A stretch of 64,000 bases of DNA. Source: Proteiniborus sp. MB09-C3. Lineage in GTDB: Bacteria > Bacillota > Clostridia > Tissierellales > Proteiniboraceae. The notes under the pieces were generated by a model. That model worked only from the letters and a program-made list of their open reading frames with translations, did not search any database and was not told the origin of the DNA. The stretch covers positions 806,001 to 870,000 of the forward strand of contig NZ_CP127161.1 in assembly GCF_030263895.1 (NCBI RefSeq). The letters are read 5' to 3'. A program made the translations under genes and the position numbers. How positions within the stretch are numbered: position 1 is the first letter of the stretch; the number at the start of each line of letters is the position of its first letter. Positions 53,151-63,394 of this stretch are shown in pieces.

Positions 53151-55436
53151 TTAAGAATTATAGACTATATTTTTATAATATTTGCAGCCTTTGTTTTTAT
53201 TTTTGCAACGGAAACATTTTTTTAGATAATTGCAGACTAAGGTAGTTACTGTTGAGGTATTATTGCTTGGATTTGGGTCTGGTGTTGTAGAAGTTACATT
53301 TGCAGTATTAGATATAGTTCCTGTAGCTGATGCACATACAGTTCCTCTAATTAAAATAGTTCTAGAAGCTCCACTTGGTAATGTGCCTATATTATAACTT
53401 CCTGTCCAAGGTCTCCAAGTTGCTCCACCATCTGTAGAGAATTGTGCTCTCAAAATTTTAGATGGTATAGCATCTGTCAAAACAACATTCTGTGCATCTG
53501 ATGGTCCAGCATTTGATACATTAATTGTATAAACTAATGTTCGCCTTGGCATTACTGGATTAGGACTTGCTGATTTTACAACCGAAATATCAGCTAATTC
53601 TGCCGCTCCGATTGTAGTAATAGCTGTAAATGTGTTGTTGTTTGGGTTAGGATCTGGTGTTGTGGAAGTTACATTTGCAGTATTAGATATGGTTCCTGTA
53701 GCTGACGGATTTACAGTTCCTCTAATTAAAATAGTTGTGAAGGCTCCACTTGGCAATGTGCCTACATCATAATTTCCAACCCAAGTATTCCAAGTTACTC
53801 CACCGTCTATAGAAAACTCTGGGTTAATAATCTCTGGTGGGATAGTATCTGTTAAAGCAACGTTTTGAGCATCTGATGGTCCAGCATTTGATACGTTAAT
53901 TGTATAAATTAACATTTCTCCAGCATTCACTGGGTTTGGATTAGCTGTTTTTATAACTGAAATATCTGCTGAGGCAAGTACTTCAAGTGGAACAGTATTT
54001 GAATTTACGGTATAATTATTTTCAATTCCTCCTTCTACAGGGGTATAGGAGTAATCCATCGTTGCTGCATTAAGAGTTGGATTAGGAACTGGAACAGAAT
54101 CAACTTTAGCATCAAAGGTTATTGTAGCAATAGAACCTCCTGGAATATCAGGTATAGTAAATCCAGTATTAGGATCTGCGGCTAGATCTTGTGATCCATT
54201 AATTGTTACAGTTCCAGGTACAAAAGATAAACCATTTGGTACGATATCCTGGAAGGATACATTTGTTAGAGGACTAGTACAAGTATTTTCCAATGTTACG
54301 GTATAGGTTACTATTTGTCCAACACTCGCAACAGGTGTGCTTACAGTTTTTATAGGCATAAATTCTGGAACTTGAATTTCTCTTAATGATATATCATCTA
54401 TAGCATAATCATTTCCAATAGCAGCAGGTCCTTCACTTAAGAATTCTACTGTAAGATTTGTGTTGTTTTGTGAATTGATCACAGTACCTATTTCTTTCCA
54501 TTCTGGAGCGTCAGCATTAACAGGAATTTGATTACCCAATGTTGTACTGTATATTGGGCTGCCGTTTTCATCTAATATTCGTACACCGAGCTGAGGATCT
54601 GGGTAACCAGTTACTTTAAATAGGTTTAGAATCCATGAGCTAAACAAATAGTTTGTATTTGGCTGCACTGGAATGGTATCTCTAAAGAAAACAGCACCTG
54701 GATTAAAACCATTTACTACCATCATTCTTCCCGTTTCATTACCTGTGGTATGATCTGCAATACGCCACCAAGCTCCTATTGTATTGCTGAATGCATCATT
54801 CATAATATTTTGCACAGTATATTCACCATCAGAAGGCGTATAGTCACTTGGATCTGGCAATACATAGGTGAAGTCTGGTGTCACACCTGGATAGGGTTCG
54901 ACTGGAGCCCCAGTATTAGCAGGCGTACCTTGAGAGAAAAAACCAAATGTTCCATTGTTAGCAGCATCGATAAGATTTATATCTGAAACTGTTGCACATG
55001 AATCCAGTATATCTTCTATAGGTGTATAGATAACTGGTCCGTCAAGAAAGTCTTGATCAGTTAAATCTGCTCCTGATACAGTTACTAAAAGCGTATCTGG
55101 AGTTACAGAATCTAAATTAGTAGAACCTGGCGGAGGATTTGTTGCAAAACTGATTGGTGGATCTTCTCCTGATGGAATAAGTCCGACTGCTGCAGTACTA
55201 AAATCTCCTGGTGTGGGAACCCCTCCTGCTGTTCCATAGGATTCTACAATTCTATAATCACCATCTGGGACATTTTCAAATGAATAATTTCCATTAGCAT
55301 CCGTAAGAACTACAAGCCTAACGTTTGTTGCCGTATTTTGCAATACTATTGGTACATTCGCTAGACCTGAGTCTCCAGCATTAATTGTAGCACTTCTATC
55401 TCTGTCAAATACAACTCGACCTGAGACTGTAGGCAT
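53151..55436 (-). CDS. DUF11-repeat surface protein with SdrD-B-like domain
   Basis: 761 residues, AAAGATGTGAT before the ATG, no signal peptide. Order: SdrD-B/Cna-B-like domain (1-75: GRVVFDRDRSATINAGDSGLANVPIVL and NYSFENVPDGDYRIVESYG); a CBM-like jelly-roll segment (about 150-350); three DUF11 repeats (starting IKTVSTPVASVGQIVTYTV, ISVIKTANPNPVNAGEMLIYT, ISVVKSASPNPVMPRRTLVYT); and a cysteine/lysine-rich tail (LKKCFRCKNKNKGCKYYKN). Lack of a signal and the sporulation-like promoter suggest a spore coat or exosporium protein; Cys tail may cross-link. Confidence 0.85.
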   Translation of the reverse strand: MPTVSGRVVFDRDRSATINAGDSGLANVPIVLQNTATNVRLVVLTDANGNYSFENVPDGDYRIVESYGTAGGVPTPGDFSTAAVGLIPSGEDPPISFATNPPPGSTNLDSVTPDTLLVTVSGADLTDQDFLDGPVIYTPIEDILDSCATVSDINLIDAANNGTFGFFSQGTPANTGAPVEPYPGVTPDFTYVLPDPSDYTPSDGEYTVQNIMNDAFSNTIGAWWRIADHTTGNETGRMMVVNGFNPGAVFFRDTIPVQPNTNYLFSSWILNLFKVTGYPDPQLGVRILDENGSPIYSTTLGNQIPVNADAPEWKEIGTVINSQNNTNLTVEFLSEGPAAIGNDYAIDDISLREIQVPEFMPIKTVSTPVASVGQIVTYTVTLENTCTSPLTNVSFQDIVPNGLSFVPGTVTINGSQDLAADPNTGFTIPDIPGGSIATITFDAKVDSVPVPNPTLNAATMDYSYTPVEGGIENNYTVNSNTVPLEVLASADISVIKTANPNPVNAGEMLIYTINVSNAGPSDAQNVALTDTIPPEIINPEFSIDGGVTWNTWVGNYDVGTLPSGAFTTILIRGTVNPSATGTISNTANVTSTTPDPNPNNNTFTAITTIGAAELADISVVKSASPNPVMPRRTLVYTINVSNAGPSDAQNVVLTDAIPSKILRAQFSTDGGATWRPWTGSYNIGTLPSGASRTILIRGTVCASATGTISNTANVTSTTPDPNPSNNTSTVTTLVCNYLKKCFRCKNKNKGCKYYKNIVYNS

Positions 55437-55674
55437 AATATCACATCTTTCATGAAAAATTTGTCATATAATGATATACTCTATGACCTACAATATATTA
55501 TTCAATATAAAGCTTTTGGTTACATTAGTAGGTTTCTCATTAGGAAGATATTTAGAGTGAAGATATATGTGAAATTTTCGATCTGTGAGAATTTTACTCC
55601 TGTCGTCATTGCAACAGAGAAATAGTATTTTGAGAATGATCGTGGCCTTTAAGATATTATATAGAAAAATCCCA
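55437..55674 (-). promoter_or_regulatory. Promoter region of the first DUF11 gene, duplicated at 58809
   Basis: Minus strand reads CATAGAGTA (55485-55477), fitting the -10 CATA-N3-TA of SigE/SigK promoters, within a dyad GTCATA...TATGAC, about 35 nt before the start codon. The whole roughly 230-nt block is repeated with few changes upstream of the second gene (58809-59040). Confidence 0.55.
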
Positions 55675-58600
55675 TTAATATGGGGTTTTTAATGATTTGA
55701 ATCCTTTTGCGGGGATGGAAGGACATTTTATTATATTAAGATTATAAATCATATTTTTATAATATTTGCAACCTTTGTTTTTACAACAGAAACACTTTTT
55801 AGGATAATTGCAGATGAAGGTATTTACTGTTGACGTGTTGTTGCTTGGATTTGGGTCTGGTGTTGTGGAAGTTACATTTGCAGTATTAGATATAGTGCCT
55901 TCAGCTGATACACACACAGTTCCTCTAATTAAAATAGTTCTAGAAGCTCCAGCTGGTAATGTGGCTATATTATAACTTCCTGTCCAAGGACTCCAAGTTG
56001 CTCCCCCGTCTGTAGAGAATTGTGGTCTTAAAATTCTAGATGGAATATCGTCTGTTAAAACAACACTTTGTGCATCTGATGGTCCAGCATTTGATACATT
56101 GATTGTATAAACTAATGTTCTCCTTTGCATTACTGGATTGGGACTTGCTGATTTCGTAACCGAAACATCAGCTGATTCACCTGTTGCTATTGTAGTAATT
56201 ATTGTAGATGTATTGTTGCTTGGATTTGGGTCTGGCGTTGTGGAAGTTACATTTGCAGTATTAAATATGGTGCCTGTAGCTGATGGATCTACAGTTCCTC
56301 TAATTAAAATAGTATTTGAAGCTCCAGCTGGTAATGTGCCTATATTATAATTCCCTGTCCACGGTAACCAAGTTACTCCTCCATCTGTAGAGTACTCTGC
56401 ACCTAAAACTTGAGGCGGTATAATGTCATTTACCATAACATCCTGTGAATCTGATGGTCCAAAATTTGTTGCATCAATTGTATAATTTAATATTTGTCCT
56501 GGTATTACAGGATTAGGGTTTCCTGTTTTTATAATCGAAACATCTGCAAGTGCATTAACATCTGTGACGATCGTATATGAATTATTATCCGGATTAGGGT
56601 CAGGTGTTGATGAAGTAACATTTGCTGTATTAATTATAGGTCCTGGTGGAGTTGATGGATCTATTTTTCCTCTAATTAAAACTGTTGTAGTAGCTCCAAC
56701 TGGTAATGTGCCTACATTATAGGAACCAGTCCAAGGATTCCAAGTTACTCCACCGTCTATTGAATATTCTGCACCTAAAAGTTGAGGTGGAATAGCATCA
56801 TTTAGGACAACGTCTTGTGCATTTCCCGGTCCAGCATTTGACACATCAACTGTATAAGTTAGCATTTCTCCAGCATTGACTGGGATTGGACTTGCAGTTT
56901 TTACAACTGAAAGGTCTGCTGGTATTGCGTTGACTTCTGTAATCACTGTAGATGTGTTATTATCTGGATTTGGATCAGGTGTTGTTGAAGTTACATTTGC
57001 AGTATTAAAAATAAAGCCTGATGGAGTTGAAGGATCAACCGTTCCCCTTATTAATACAGTTGTTGATGCTCCACCTGGCAATGTGCCTATATCATAAGAA
57101 CCAGTCCAAGGTAACCAAGTTATTCCACCGTCTGTCGAATATTCTGCACCTAGAAGTTGAGGTGAAACCGCATCAGTCAAAACAACGTTTTGTGCATCTC
57201 CTGGTCCAGCATTTGCCACATCAATTGTGTAATTTATCATATCTCCAGCGTTGATTGGGTTTGGAGTGCCCGTTTTCACAACTGAAAGGTCTGCTGGTAT
57301 TGCATTAACATCTGTAATAACTGTAGATGTGTTATTATCCGGATTAGAATCTGGCGTAGATGAGTTTACAGTTGCAGTATTAAAAATAGGTCCCGATGGA
57401 GCTAATGGGTCAACTGTGCCTCTTATTAAAACAGTTATTGATGTTCCACTTGGCAGTGTTCCTATATCATAAGAACCAGTCCAAGGTAACCAAGTTATTC
57501 CACCGTCTGTCGAATATTCTGCACCTAAAAGTTGAGGTGGAACAGCATCTGTCAAAACAACGTTCTGTGCATCTCCCGGTCCAAAGTTTGATACATCAAC
57601 TGTATAATTCAGTATGTCTCCAGCGTTTACTGGATTAGGACTTGCAATTTTTATAACAGAAAGGTCTGTAAGTGCATTAACATCTGTAGTTATTGTTGAT
57701 GAATTGTTTCCTGGATTAGGGTCAGATGTTGTGAAAGTTATATTTGCTGTATTAGTTATAGGTCCTGATGGAGCTAATGGGTCAACTGTTCCTCTAATTA
57801 AAATAGGCCTTATTTCGCCGCTTCCCATAATTCCTATATCATAAGAACCAGTCCAAGGTAACCAAGTTGTTCCTCCATCTGTTGAGTACTCTGCACCCAA
57901 AATCGTAGATGGGACAACATCATTTAAGGTAACATCTCGTGCAGCAGATGGTCCAAAGTTTATTACATCAATTGTATAATTTATCATATCTCCTGGAGCT
58001 ATAGGGTCTGGACTGCCTGTTTTTGTAACCGCAACATCTGCAAGTGTAGTAATTGGTGTAATTGCTGTAGATGAGTTATTACCTGGATTAGGGTCGGGTG
58101 TTGTAGAAGTTACACTGGTAGTATTAAAAATAGTTCCTGTAGCTAATGGGTCTACTATTCCCCTAATTAAAATAGTCCTTGTGTCACCACTTGGCAATGT
58201 GCCTATGGTATAAGAATCGGGCCACGGAATCCAAGTTATTCCTCCGTTTATCGAGTATTCTGGATTTAGAATTTCTGGCGGAACAATGTCCTTACAATAA
58301 CGTTTTCTGCATCATCTGGTCCAGCGTTGGATACTTGGATTGTATAGGTTAGTATATCTCCTGCATTTACTGGGCTTGGACTTGCTGTTTTTATAATTGA
58401 AACGTCTGCTGGGTCAAGTGTATTAAGTGGAAGGACATTGGACTTTATTGTATAATTATTTTTGATTTTATCAACAAAGTTTTGGTCAAATACATCTTCT
58501 CCTGATACAGTTACTAAAATTGTACTTGAAGTTACATAATCTAAATTATTTAAAGTATTTGTTGCAGAACTAAAATCTCTAGAAGTGGGAATACTTTCGG

Positions 58601-58808
58601 TTATTCCATAGGATTTTGCAATTTTATAATTACCATTTGGTACATTTTCAAATGAATAATTACCATTAGAATCTGTAAGAACCACAAGCCTAGCATCTGT
58701 TGTCATATTTTGTAATACTATTGGTATATTTGCTAAGCCTGAGTTTTCAGCATTAATCGTGGTATTTCCATTTCTGTTAAATACCACTCGACCTGATACT
58801 GTAGGCAT
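55675..58808 (-). pseudogene. DUF11-repeat surface protein, long paralogue, one frameshift
   Basis: Same N-terminal SdrD-B-like domain as the neighbour (58808-58430), then seven DUF11 repeats of about 120 residues and the Cys-rich tail (PKKCFCCKNKGCKYYKNM). The frame breaks near 58283-58290: NAGPDDAENVIV runs out of frame, while one base over KDIVPPEILNPEYSINGG continues into the long frame ending at 55675. Joined length about 1,040 residues. Repeats are near identical (for example TWLPWTGSYDIGTLPSG in several), favouring length changes. Lacks the CBM-like part of the neighbour. Confidence 0.8.
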
Positions 58809-59040
58809 AATATCACATCTTTCATGAAGAATTTGTCATAAAGTAATATACTTTATGACCTACAATATATTATTCAGTATAAAGCTTTTGGTTACATTAG
58901 TCGATTTCATATTAAGAAGGGATTTAGGGTGAAAAAATGTGTTTAACTTTCCATCTGTGAGAGTTTTATTCTTGCAGTTATTGCGACAGAGGACTAGCAC
59001 TTTGAAAATGATCTTAGCCTTGTAGAATATCTTTATGAAG
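58809..59040 (-). promoter_or_regulatory. Promoter region of the second DUF11 gene
   Basis: Minus-strand CATAAAGTA (58857-58849) is the SigE/SigK-like -10 at the same place as in the first copy, inside a perfect GTCATAAAGTA/TACTTTATGAC dyad. No gene lies in this stretch. Confidence 0.55.
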
Positions 59041-59167
59041 ATTCACTTTGTTTTTGAATTTGATCTAGGAGAAGGTGCTACAGACGATATCATTGGGCTG
59101 GTATTTCTCAAGTAAGCCTTAGAGATAAGGTGAAATCTTATGCTTTTCCACAGAATAACAATTCTTC

Positions 59168-59196
59168 TTGTAAAATTATCTATATATGCATATAAT
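59168..59196 (+). promoter_or_regulatory. serS promoter
   Basis: TTGTAA (59168-59173), 17-bp spacer, TATAAT (59191-59196); start of transcription near 59203, just before the T-box. Confidence 0.7.
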
Positions 59197-59202
59197 ATAT
59201 TT

Positions 59203-59440
59203 AATAGCGATGATAAAAACTAAGGTTTATAAATCTCCCAGAGAGCCGGTGGTTGGTGTGAACCGGTGAGAGGTTAAACTGTTCCATTTTTAGAGCTGTC
59301 GGCGATGAGTCGAAGGGCGTGCCCTTTACAGCACTTTAGAGTGGTCAGTTTTATCTGACAAATTGGGTGGCACCGCGGATGCTTTCCGTCCCATATTATT
59401 TGTATGGGTTCGAAAGGCTTTTATTTTTCTCAACTCATAC
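59203..59440 (+). ncRNA. T-box leader (serine)
   Basis: T-box sequence GGGTGGCACCGCGG at about 59365-59378 followed by CGTCCC and a CCCATA/TATGGG hairpin. Upstream AGAGAGCCGGTGGTTGGTGTG and GAACCGG are the conserved stem parts. Senses uncharged tRNA-Ser and antiterminates serS transcription. The specifier codon was not resolved, but the gene context gives serine. Confidence 0.9.
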
Positions 59441-59479
59441 TGTTATCTCTATAAAAAAATATATATGAGGAGGAAAATA

Positions 59480-60760
59480 ATGTTAGACATTAAGTTGTTG
59501 CGTGAAAACACTGAGATTGTAAAAGAAAATATTAGAAAAAAATTTCAGAACGAAAAAATCACGCTTGTAGATGAGGTTATTGCTTTAGATGTTCAAAATC
59601 GGGAAGCAAAATCAAGACGTGATTATCTCAGAAGCAGAAGAAATTCAATCAGTAAAGAGATTGGCGTATTGATATCAAAAGGGAAAAAGGATGAAGTTGA
59701 ATTAGCGAAGACAAATATAGCTGCTATGGCAGATGAACTCTCCGAATTGGAGAAGAAAATTGAGGATATTGAAGTTCAGATTCGCAAGAGGATGTTGGTT
59801 ATTCCCAATATTATAGACTCCACTGTGCCTATCGGCAGAGATGATAGCGAGAATGTTGAAATTGAACGATTTGGAGAGCCTGTTGTACCGGACTTTGAGA
59901 TACCATATCATGTTGATATTATGGAAAAATTAAAAGGTATTGATCTTGATAGTGCAAGAAAAACAAGTGGAAACGGTTTTTATTATCTTTGCGGTGATAT
60001 AGCACGTCTGCATTCTGCAATTCTTTCATATGCACGGGACTTTATGATTGACAAAGGATTTACCTATTATATTCCTCCATTTATGATTAGAGGCAATGTT
60101 GTAAATGGTGTTATGAGCTTCTCAGAAATGGAAAATATGATGTATAAGATTGAGGGCGAGGATTTATACCTCATAGGCACAAGCGAGCATTCCATGATTG
60201 GCAAATTCATAGATACAATTATTGATGAAGAAAAACTTCCTCAAACACTAACCAGCTATTCCCCGTGTTTTCGTAAAGAGGTTGGTGCTCATGGCATTGA
60301 AGAGCGTGGAGTATATCGAATTCATCAATTTGAAAAACAGGAAATGATTGTGGTATGTAAACCAGAAGATAGTGCAGCTTGGTTTGAAAAGCTATATCAA
60401 TATACAGTTGAGTTTTTCCGCACTTTAGATATACCTGTACGTACTTTGGAGTGTTGTTCAGGTGATTTAGCAGATTTAAAAGTAAAGAGTATAGATATAG
60501 AGGCATGGTCACCAAGGCAGAAAAAATATTTTGAAGTTGGTAGTTGTTCTAATTTAGGAGATGCACAGGCAAGACGTCTTTCTATCCGGGTAAAAAGTAA
60601 AAATAAAGAAAACTATATCCCGCATACTCTTAACAATACAGTTGTAGCGCCTCCAAGAATGCTGATATCATTTTTAGAAAATAATCTGAAAGAAGATGGT
60701 ACCATATCAATACCGAAACCATTGCAAATGTATATGGGTGGTAAGGAGTTAATCAAATAA
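59480..60760 (+). CDS. serS: Seryl-tRNA synthetase
   Basis: 426 residues from the ATG at 59480 (GAGGAGG upstream). N-terminal antiparallel coiled coil (about 30-105) binds the tRNA-Ser long arm. Class II catalytic core: GFYYLCGDIARLHSAIL, motif 2 SPCFRKEVGAHGIEERGVYRIHQFEKQEM, and motif 3 NNTVVAPPRMLISFLENN. Usual length. Controlled by the T-box just upstream. May be a second, non-housekeeping serS; not decidable here. Confidence 0.95.
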   Translation: MLDIKLLRENTEIVKENIRKKFQNEKITLVDEVIALDVQNREAKSRRDYLRSRRNSISKEIGVLISKGKKDEVELAKTNIAAMADELSELEKKIEDIEVQIRKRMLVIPNIIDSTVPIGRDDSENVEIERFGEPVVPDFEIPYHVDIMEKLKGIDLDSARKTSGNGFYYLCGDIARLHSAILSYARDFMIDKGFTYYIPPFMIRGNVVNGVMSFSEMENMMYKIEGEDLYLIGTSEHSMIGKFIDTIIDEEKLPQTLTSYSPCFRKEVGAHGIEERGVYRIHQFEKQEMIVVCKPEDSAAWFEKLYQYTVEFFRTLDIPVRTLECCSGDLADLKVKSIDIEAWSPRQKKYFEVGSCSNLGDAQARRLSIRVKSKNKENYIPHTLNNTVVAPPRMLISFLENNLKEDGTISIPKPLQMYMGGKELIK

Positions 60761-60772
60761 TTGTTGTTTATT

Positions 60773-60798
60773 ACCGTCACTTTTGTGGCGGTTTTTTG
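60773..60798 (+). terminator. Terminator after serS
   Basis: ACCGTCAC pairs with GTGGCGGT (one G.T), followed by six T. Confidence 0.8.
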
Positions 60799-61027
60799 TT
60801 GTAAGCATTAATTGGTATTCTTATAGATATCGGCATTTTCTTTATCTCTACATATCTATTGAGGATATCATATATCAAATATACTTTTGGATAGGTAGTG
60901 CAGTTATGACGTTGAAAAGAGAAACAGCGGCTTTGAGTTTTGATTTCAAAACCGCTTACCCTTATTATCAAAGGAAATTCTGTATGAGCCATATTCCTAC
61001 AATAATTCCCACTTGATTTAATATAGC

Positions 61028-61336
61028 TTACGAATATTCATCAATTTGGATAGCAATCATTATCTTAGAGTTTGATATCTTCTTTGCTAATGCTTCAAAG
61101 TCGCTTTTTAGGTTTTCAAAATCACCAATCTGGTTTTGTGATTTTTGCTCTAAAATCTGTTGTATTTGTTCTAATGTGGTGTTTAACGTATCGTCACGTT
61201 CTCCTACCGTCAATTTTTCTGAGCCAGTCCAGAATATTGTAAAATCTAATTTAGCGCCATAATATTCCTCGTTGGCATTTACCTTATTAGACCCTGTTGA
61301 GATTGAAATACTAGGTGTAGCAGGAGTTTGTTCAAA
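61028..61336 (-). pseudogene. C-terminal part of the BlaR1 receptor beyond an in-frame stop
   Basis: After TAA at 61337-61339 the same frame continues: TPATPSISISTGSNKVNANEEYYGAKLDFTIFWTGSEKLTVGERDDTLN...EALAKKISNSKIMIAIQIDEYS. It is coding-like for about 102 residues, so the receptor gene at 61337 was once about 100 residues longer, or two genes were fused and separated. Confidence 0.6.
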
Positions 61337-62605
61337 TTATTCTTCAAGCAGAGCATAGTATTCTGAGAGTGAATATTGCAGAGTTTTAAGAAAATCCACG
61401 TTTTCATCATTTGGGTTATAGCCTGTATAAATCATATAGGCATTGTTTTGCTGCAAAATATCCAGAAAGTCCTGCGTTTTCAATTGGCGATAATCATCGG
61501 TTTTCAGAGTCATAAGTGTCTCATATTCTTTTTCTGTATAACCAGAATGATTGCCAGGAGTGCCAGGGAGCTGGTAATGCAATACCTTATCTTCATTTAA
61601 GGCTAATTGTTTTGTACTATTGGGTGATTCAGATGTGCCCGCAGATGTTGCAAATACAACTCCAATACCAAACACCAAAATAATTGCAAGTATTATGCTT
61701 ACAGAAGAAATTTTTTTCATCTTCATAATCGACACAATCCTTTCTTCAATTGAATTTTTGCTGAAATTGTTCACAAGAGGGGTAAGACTGCCTTTCTTTT
61801 CCTCCAATCCGATTAGGGTAAGGGCGTAAGCTGATTTCATACTTTCTCCAAAAGTCTTCACAACAGTTTCGTCGCAGGACAATTCGATGTCTCGGTTTGC
61901 CAGTACATACATCAGCCATACAAAAGGATTGAACCAATGAAAGCATAATGCGGTTGCCAGCAGTAACTTTGTCAGTGTATCAAAACGCTTGATATGTACA
62001 AACTCATGTGTAAGGATATAGCGCAGCTGGGTATCATCTGTCCAATTTGTTTTCTTGGGCAGTAGCACTACAGGGCAGAATATCCCATAGGTTAGAGGAG
62101 CTGTTATCTTATCTAGCTGCCGGATTTGTACATTTCGCTTTGTCAGATGTTCCTGTTGCCAGCGCTTTACAAATTCATTGTCAACTGGAAGTGCAGTCTT
62201 ATACTCCCTGCGGCAACGAAGATGTGTTACAAGAAAAAATAATGCACAGACTGACAAGCCAATAAGCCATATAATCAAAATAGGCGACATGCTAACAAAT
62301 GTCACTTCTGATAAAGCTGGCACTGTATCAGCAATTGTTGTACTGTTAAAGGTAAACGATGCTCCTACCAAGGGCAAATCTGCTTTATAAAAGCTATTTT
62401 TTAACCTGACTGCAATCGAATAAATGCTAAACTGTGACGGAAAAGAAAAGGGAATCAATAGTCGGCACAAGGCCACTCCCCATAGCACGAGAAAGGTTCT
62501 TTTAGGTAGCTTGTGTAGTAACAGTACACGGACTATCACAATAACCATAATAAGGACAGTAGCCGAAAAGCTCATTTTTAATAAGCTCATGACCATTCTC
62601 CTCAT
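61337..62605 (-). CDS. BlaR1-type M56 metalloprotease receptor, shortened by a stop
   Basis: 422 residues; overlaps blaI by ATGA, although GAGGAG favours an ATG 9-15 nt later. Helices at about 10-30, 35-55 and 108-128; zinc motif ILTHEFVHIKRFD (about 200), HWFNPFVW, ELSCDETVV; another helix (about 297-317). The outside domain (about 105 residues) ends at an in-frame TAA with coding sequence continuing after it. Protease part complete; sensing part probably truncated. Confidence 0.88.
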   Translation of the reverse strand: MRRMVMSLLKMSFSATVLIMVIVIVRVLLLHKLPKRTFLVLWGVALCRLLIPFSFPSQFSIYSIAVRLKNSFYKADLPLVGASFTFNSTTIADTVPALSEVTFVSMSPILIIWLIGLSVCALFFLVTHLRCRREYKTALPVDNEFVKRWQQEHLTKRNVQIRQLDKITAPLTYGIFCPVVLLPKKTNWTDDTQLRYILTHEFVHIKRFDTLTKLLLATALCFHWFNPFVWLMYVLANRDIELSCDETVVKTFGESMKSAYALTLIGLEEKKGSLTPLVNNFSKNSIEERIVSIMKMKKISSVSIILAIILVFGIGVVFATSAGTSESPNSTKQLALNEDKVLHYQLPGTPGNHSGYTEKEYETLMTLKTDDYRQLKTQDFLDILQQNNAYMIYTGYNPNDENVDFLKTLQYSLSEYYALLEE

Positions 62606-62961
62606 TCCAAATTGCTAACAATCTGCTTTAGCTTTTTAATTTCTTCTGGAGACAGGTTTTTTCGTCCTAAAATGGAAGCAACAAGCTGGTCGGCAGCACC
62701 GCCATACATTTTGTTGATTAGTTCTGTCGTTTCAAGATCTCTGGCTTGCTCAATGGTTACAAGAGGGTGGCACACAAAGCTTGGCTCAATGCGCTTTATA
62801 GCTCCTTTGTCGATACATCTTTTGATTAGAGTATAGGTTGTGGTTTTACTCCATCCGACTTGCTTTTTCAGGATTTCCGCAATTTGTTTGGCAGTGGTAT
62901 CACCGTTTTGCCAAAGAACATCCATTATCTTTAGTTCTGAATCGAATAACTTAATTTGCAT
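62602..62961 (-). CDS. blaI: BlaI/MecI family repressor
   Basis: 119 residues from the ATG at 62961 (AAAGGAG upstream). Winged helix: LFDSELKIMDVLWQNGDTTAKQIAEILKKQVGWSKTTTYTLIKRCIDKGAI. C-terminal GGAADQLVASILGRKNLSPEEIKKLKQI is the dimer region. Two strong operators lie upstream. Confidence 0.92.
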   Translation of the reverse strand: MQIKLFDSELKIMDVLWQNGDTTAKQIAEILKKQVGWSKTTTYTLIKRCIDKGAIKRIEPSFVCHPLVTIEQARDLETTELINKMYGGAADQLVASILGRKNLSPEEIKKLKQIVSNLE

Positions 62962-62986
62962 AACTAAACTCCTTTGCAAAGATATT

Positions 62987-63042
62987 TTACTACAGTAGAA
63001 TGCCTGTGACTTAATTCTACTACAGTAGAATATAAATGTCAA
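62987..63042 (-). promoter_or_regulatory. Promoter and twin operators of the third blaI-blaR pair
   Basis: Minus strand: TTGACA (63042-63037), 17-bp spacer, TAGAAT (63019-63014). ATTCTACTGTAGTA occurs twice, in the spacer (63030-63017) and downstream (63000-62987), 30 bp apart, three helical turns. ACTACAGTAG-type dyads are usual for BlaI/CopY-like repressors. Confidence 0.8.
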
Positions 63043-63075
63043 TAGTAGTTTATGACTTAAAAAAATGCACTTCAT

Positions 63076-63394
63076 TCCAGATTAAGAAAGCTTCCGCAAA
63101 ATGGCTAGTAATTCATATGTGGTACAGAGTAATCCATTTAAAGCTTTTTCGCATTACACTCTAAAAAACTTCTTGCTAGGGTTGGCTCTTCAAGCCTATT
63201 ACTTAAAGAGAAATGAATTTTCAAAGAATAGACCCGAAGGCTAAACAAGGAGTACACGTATAAATTTTCAGTTGAGATTTTGAAATTAAGCTTCATATCC
63301 AAAAAATGCAATTTGATTTTTGCCTGTCATGCAGATTATTGATTACTTCCCATGGATTTGACACTTCCAGTACTGCTTCAAAACGCCAACCTAT
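63076..63394. other. Gene-free stretch
   Basis: No supported frame and no strong hairpin seen. It separates the third blaI promoter from the end of the DUF4183 gene. Confidence 0.5.

Noticed and set aside
56138-57844. Plus-strand open frames opposite the DUF11 gene
   Set aside because: They mirror the repeat unit of the minus-strand gene, lack ribosome sites and have no family resemblance.
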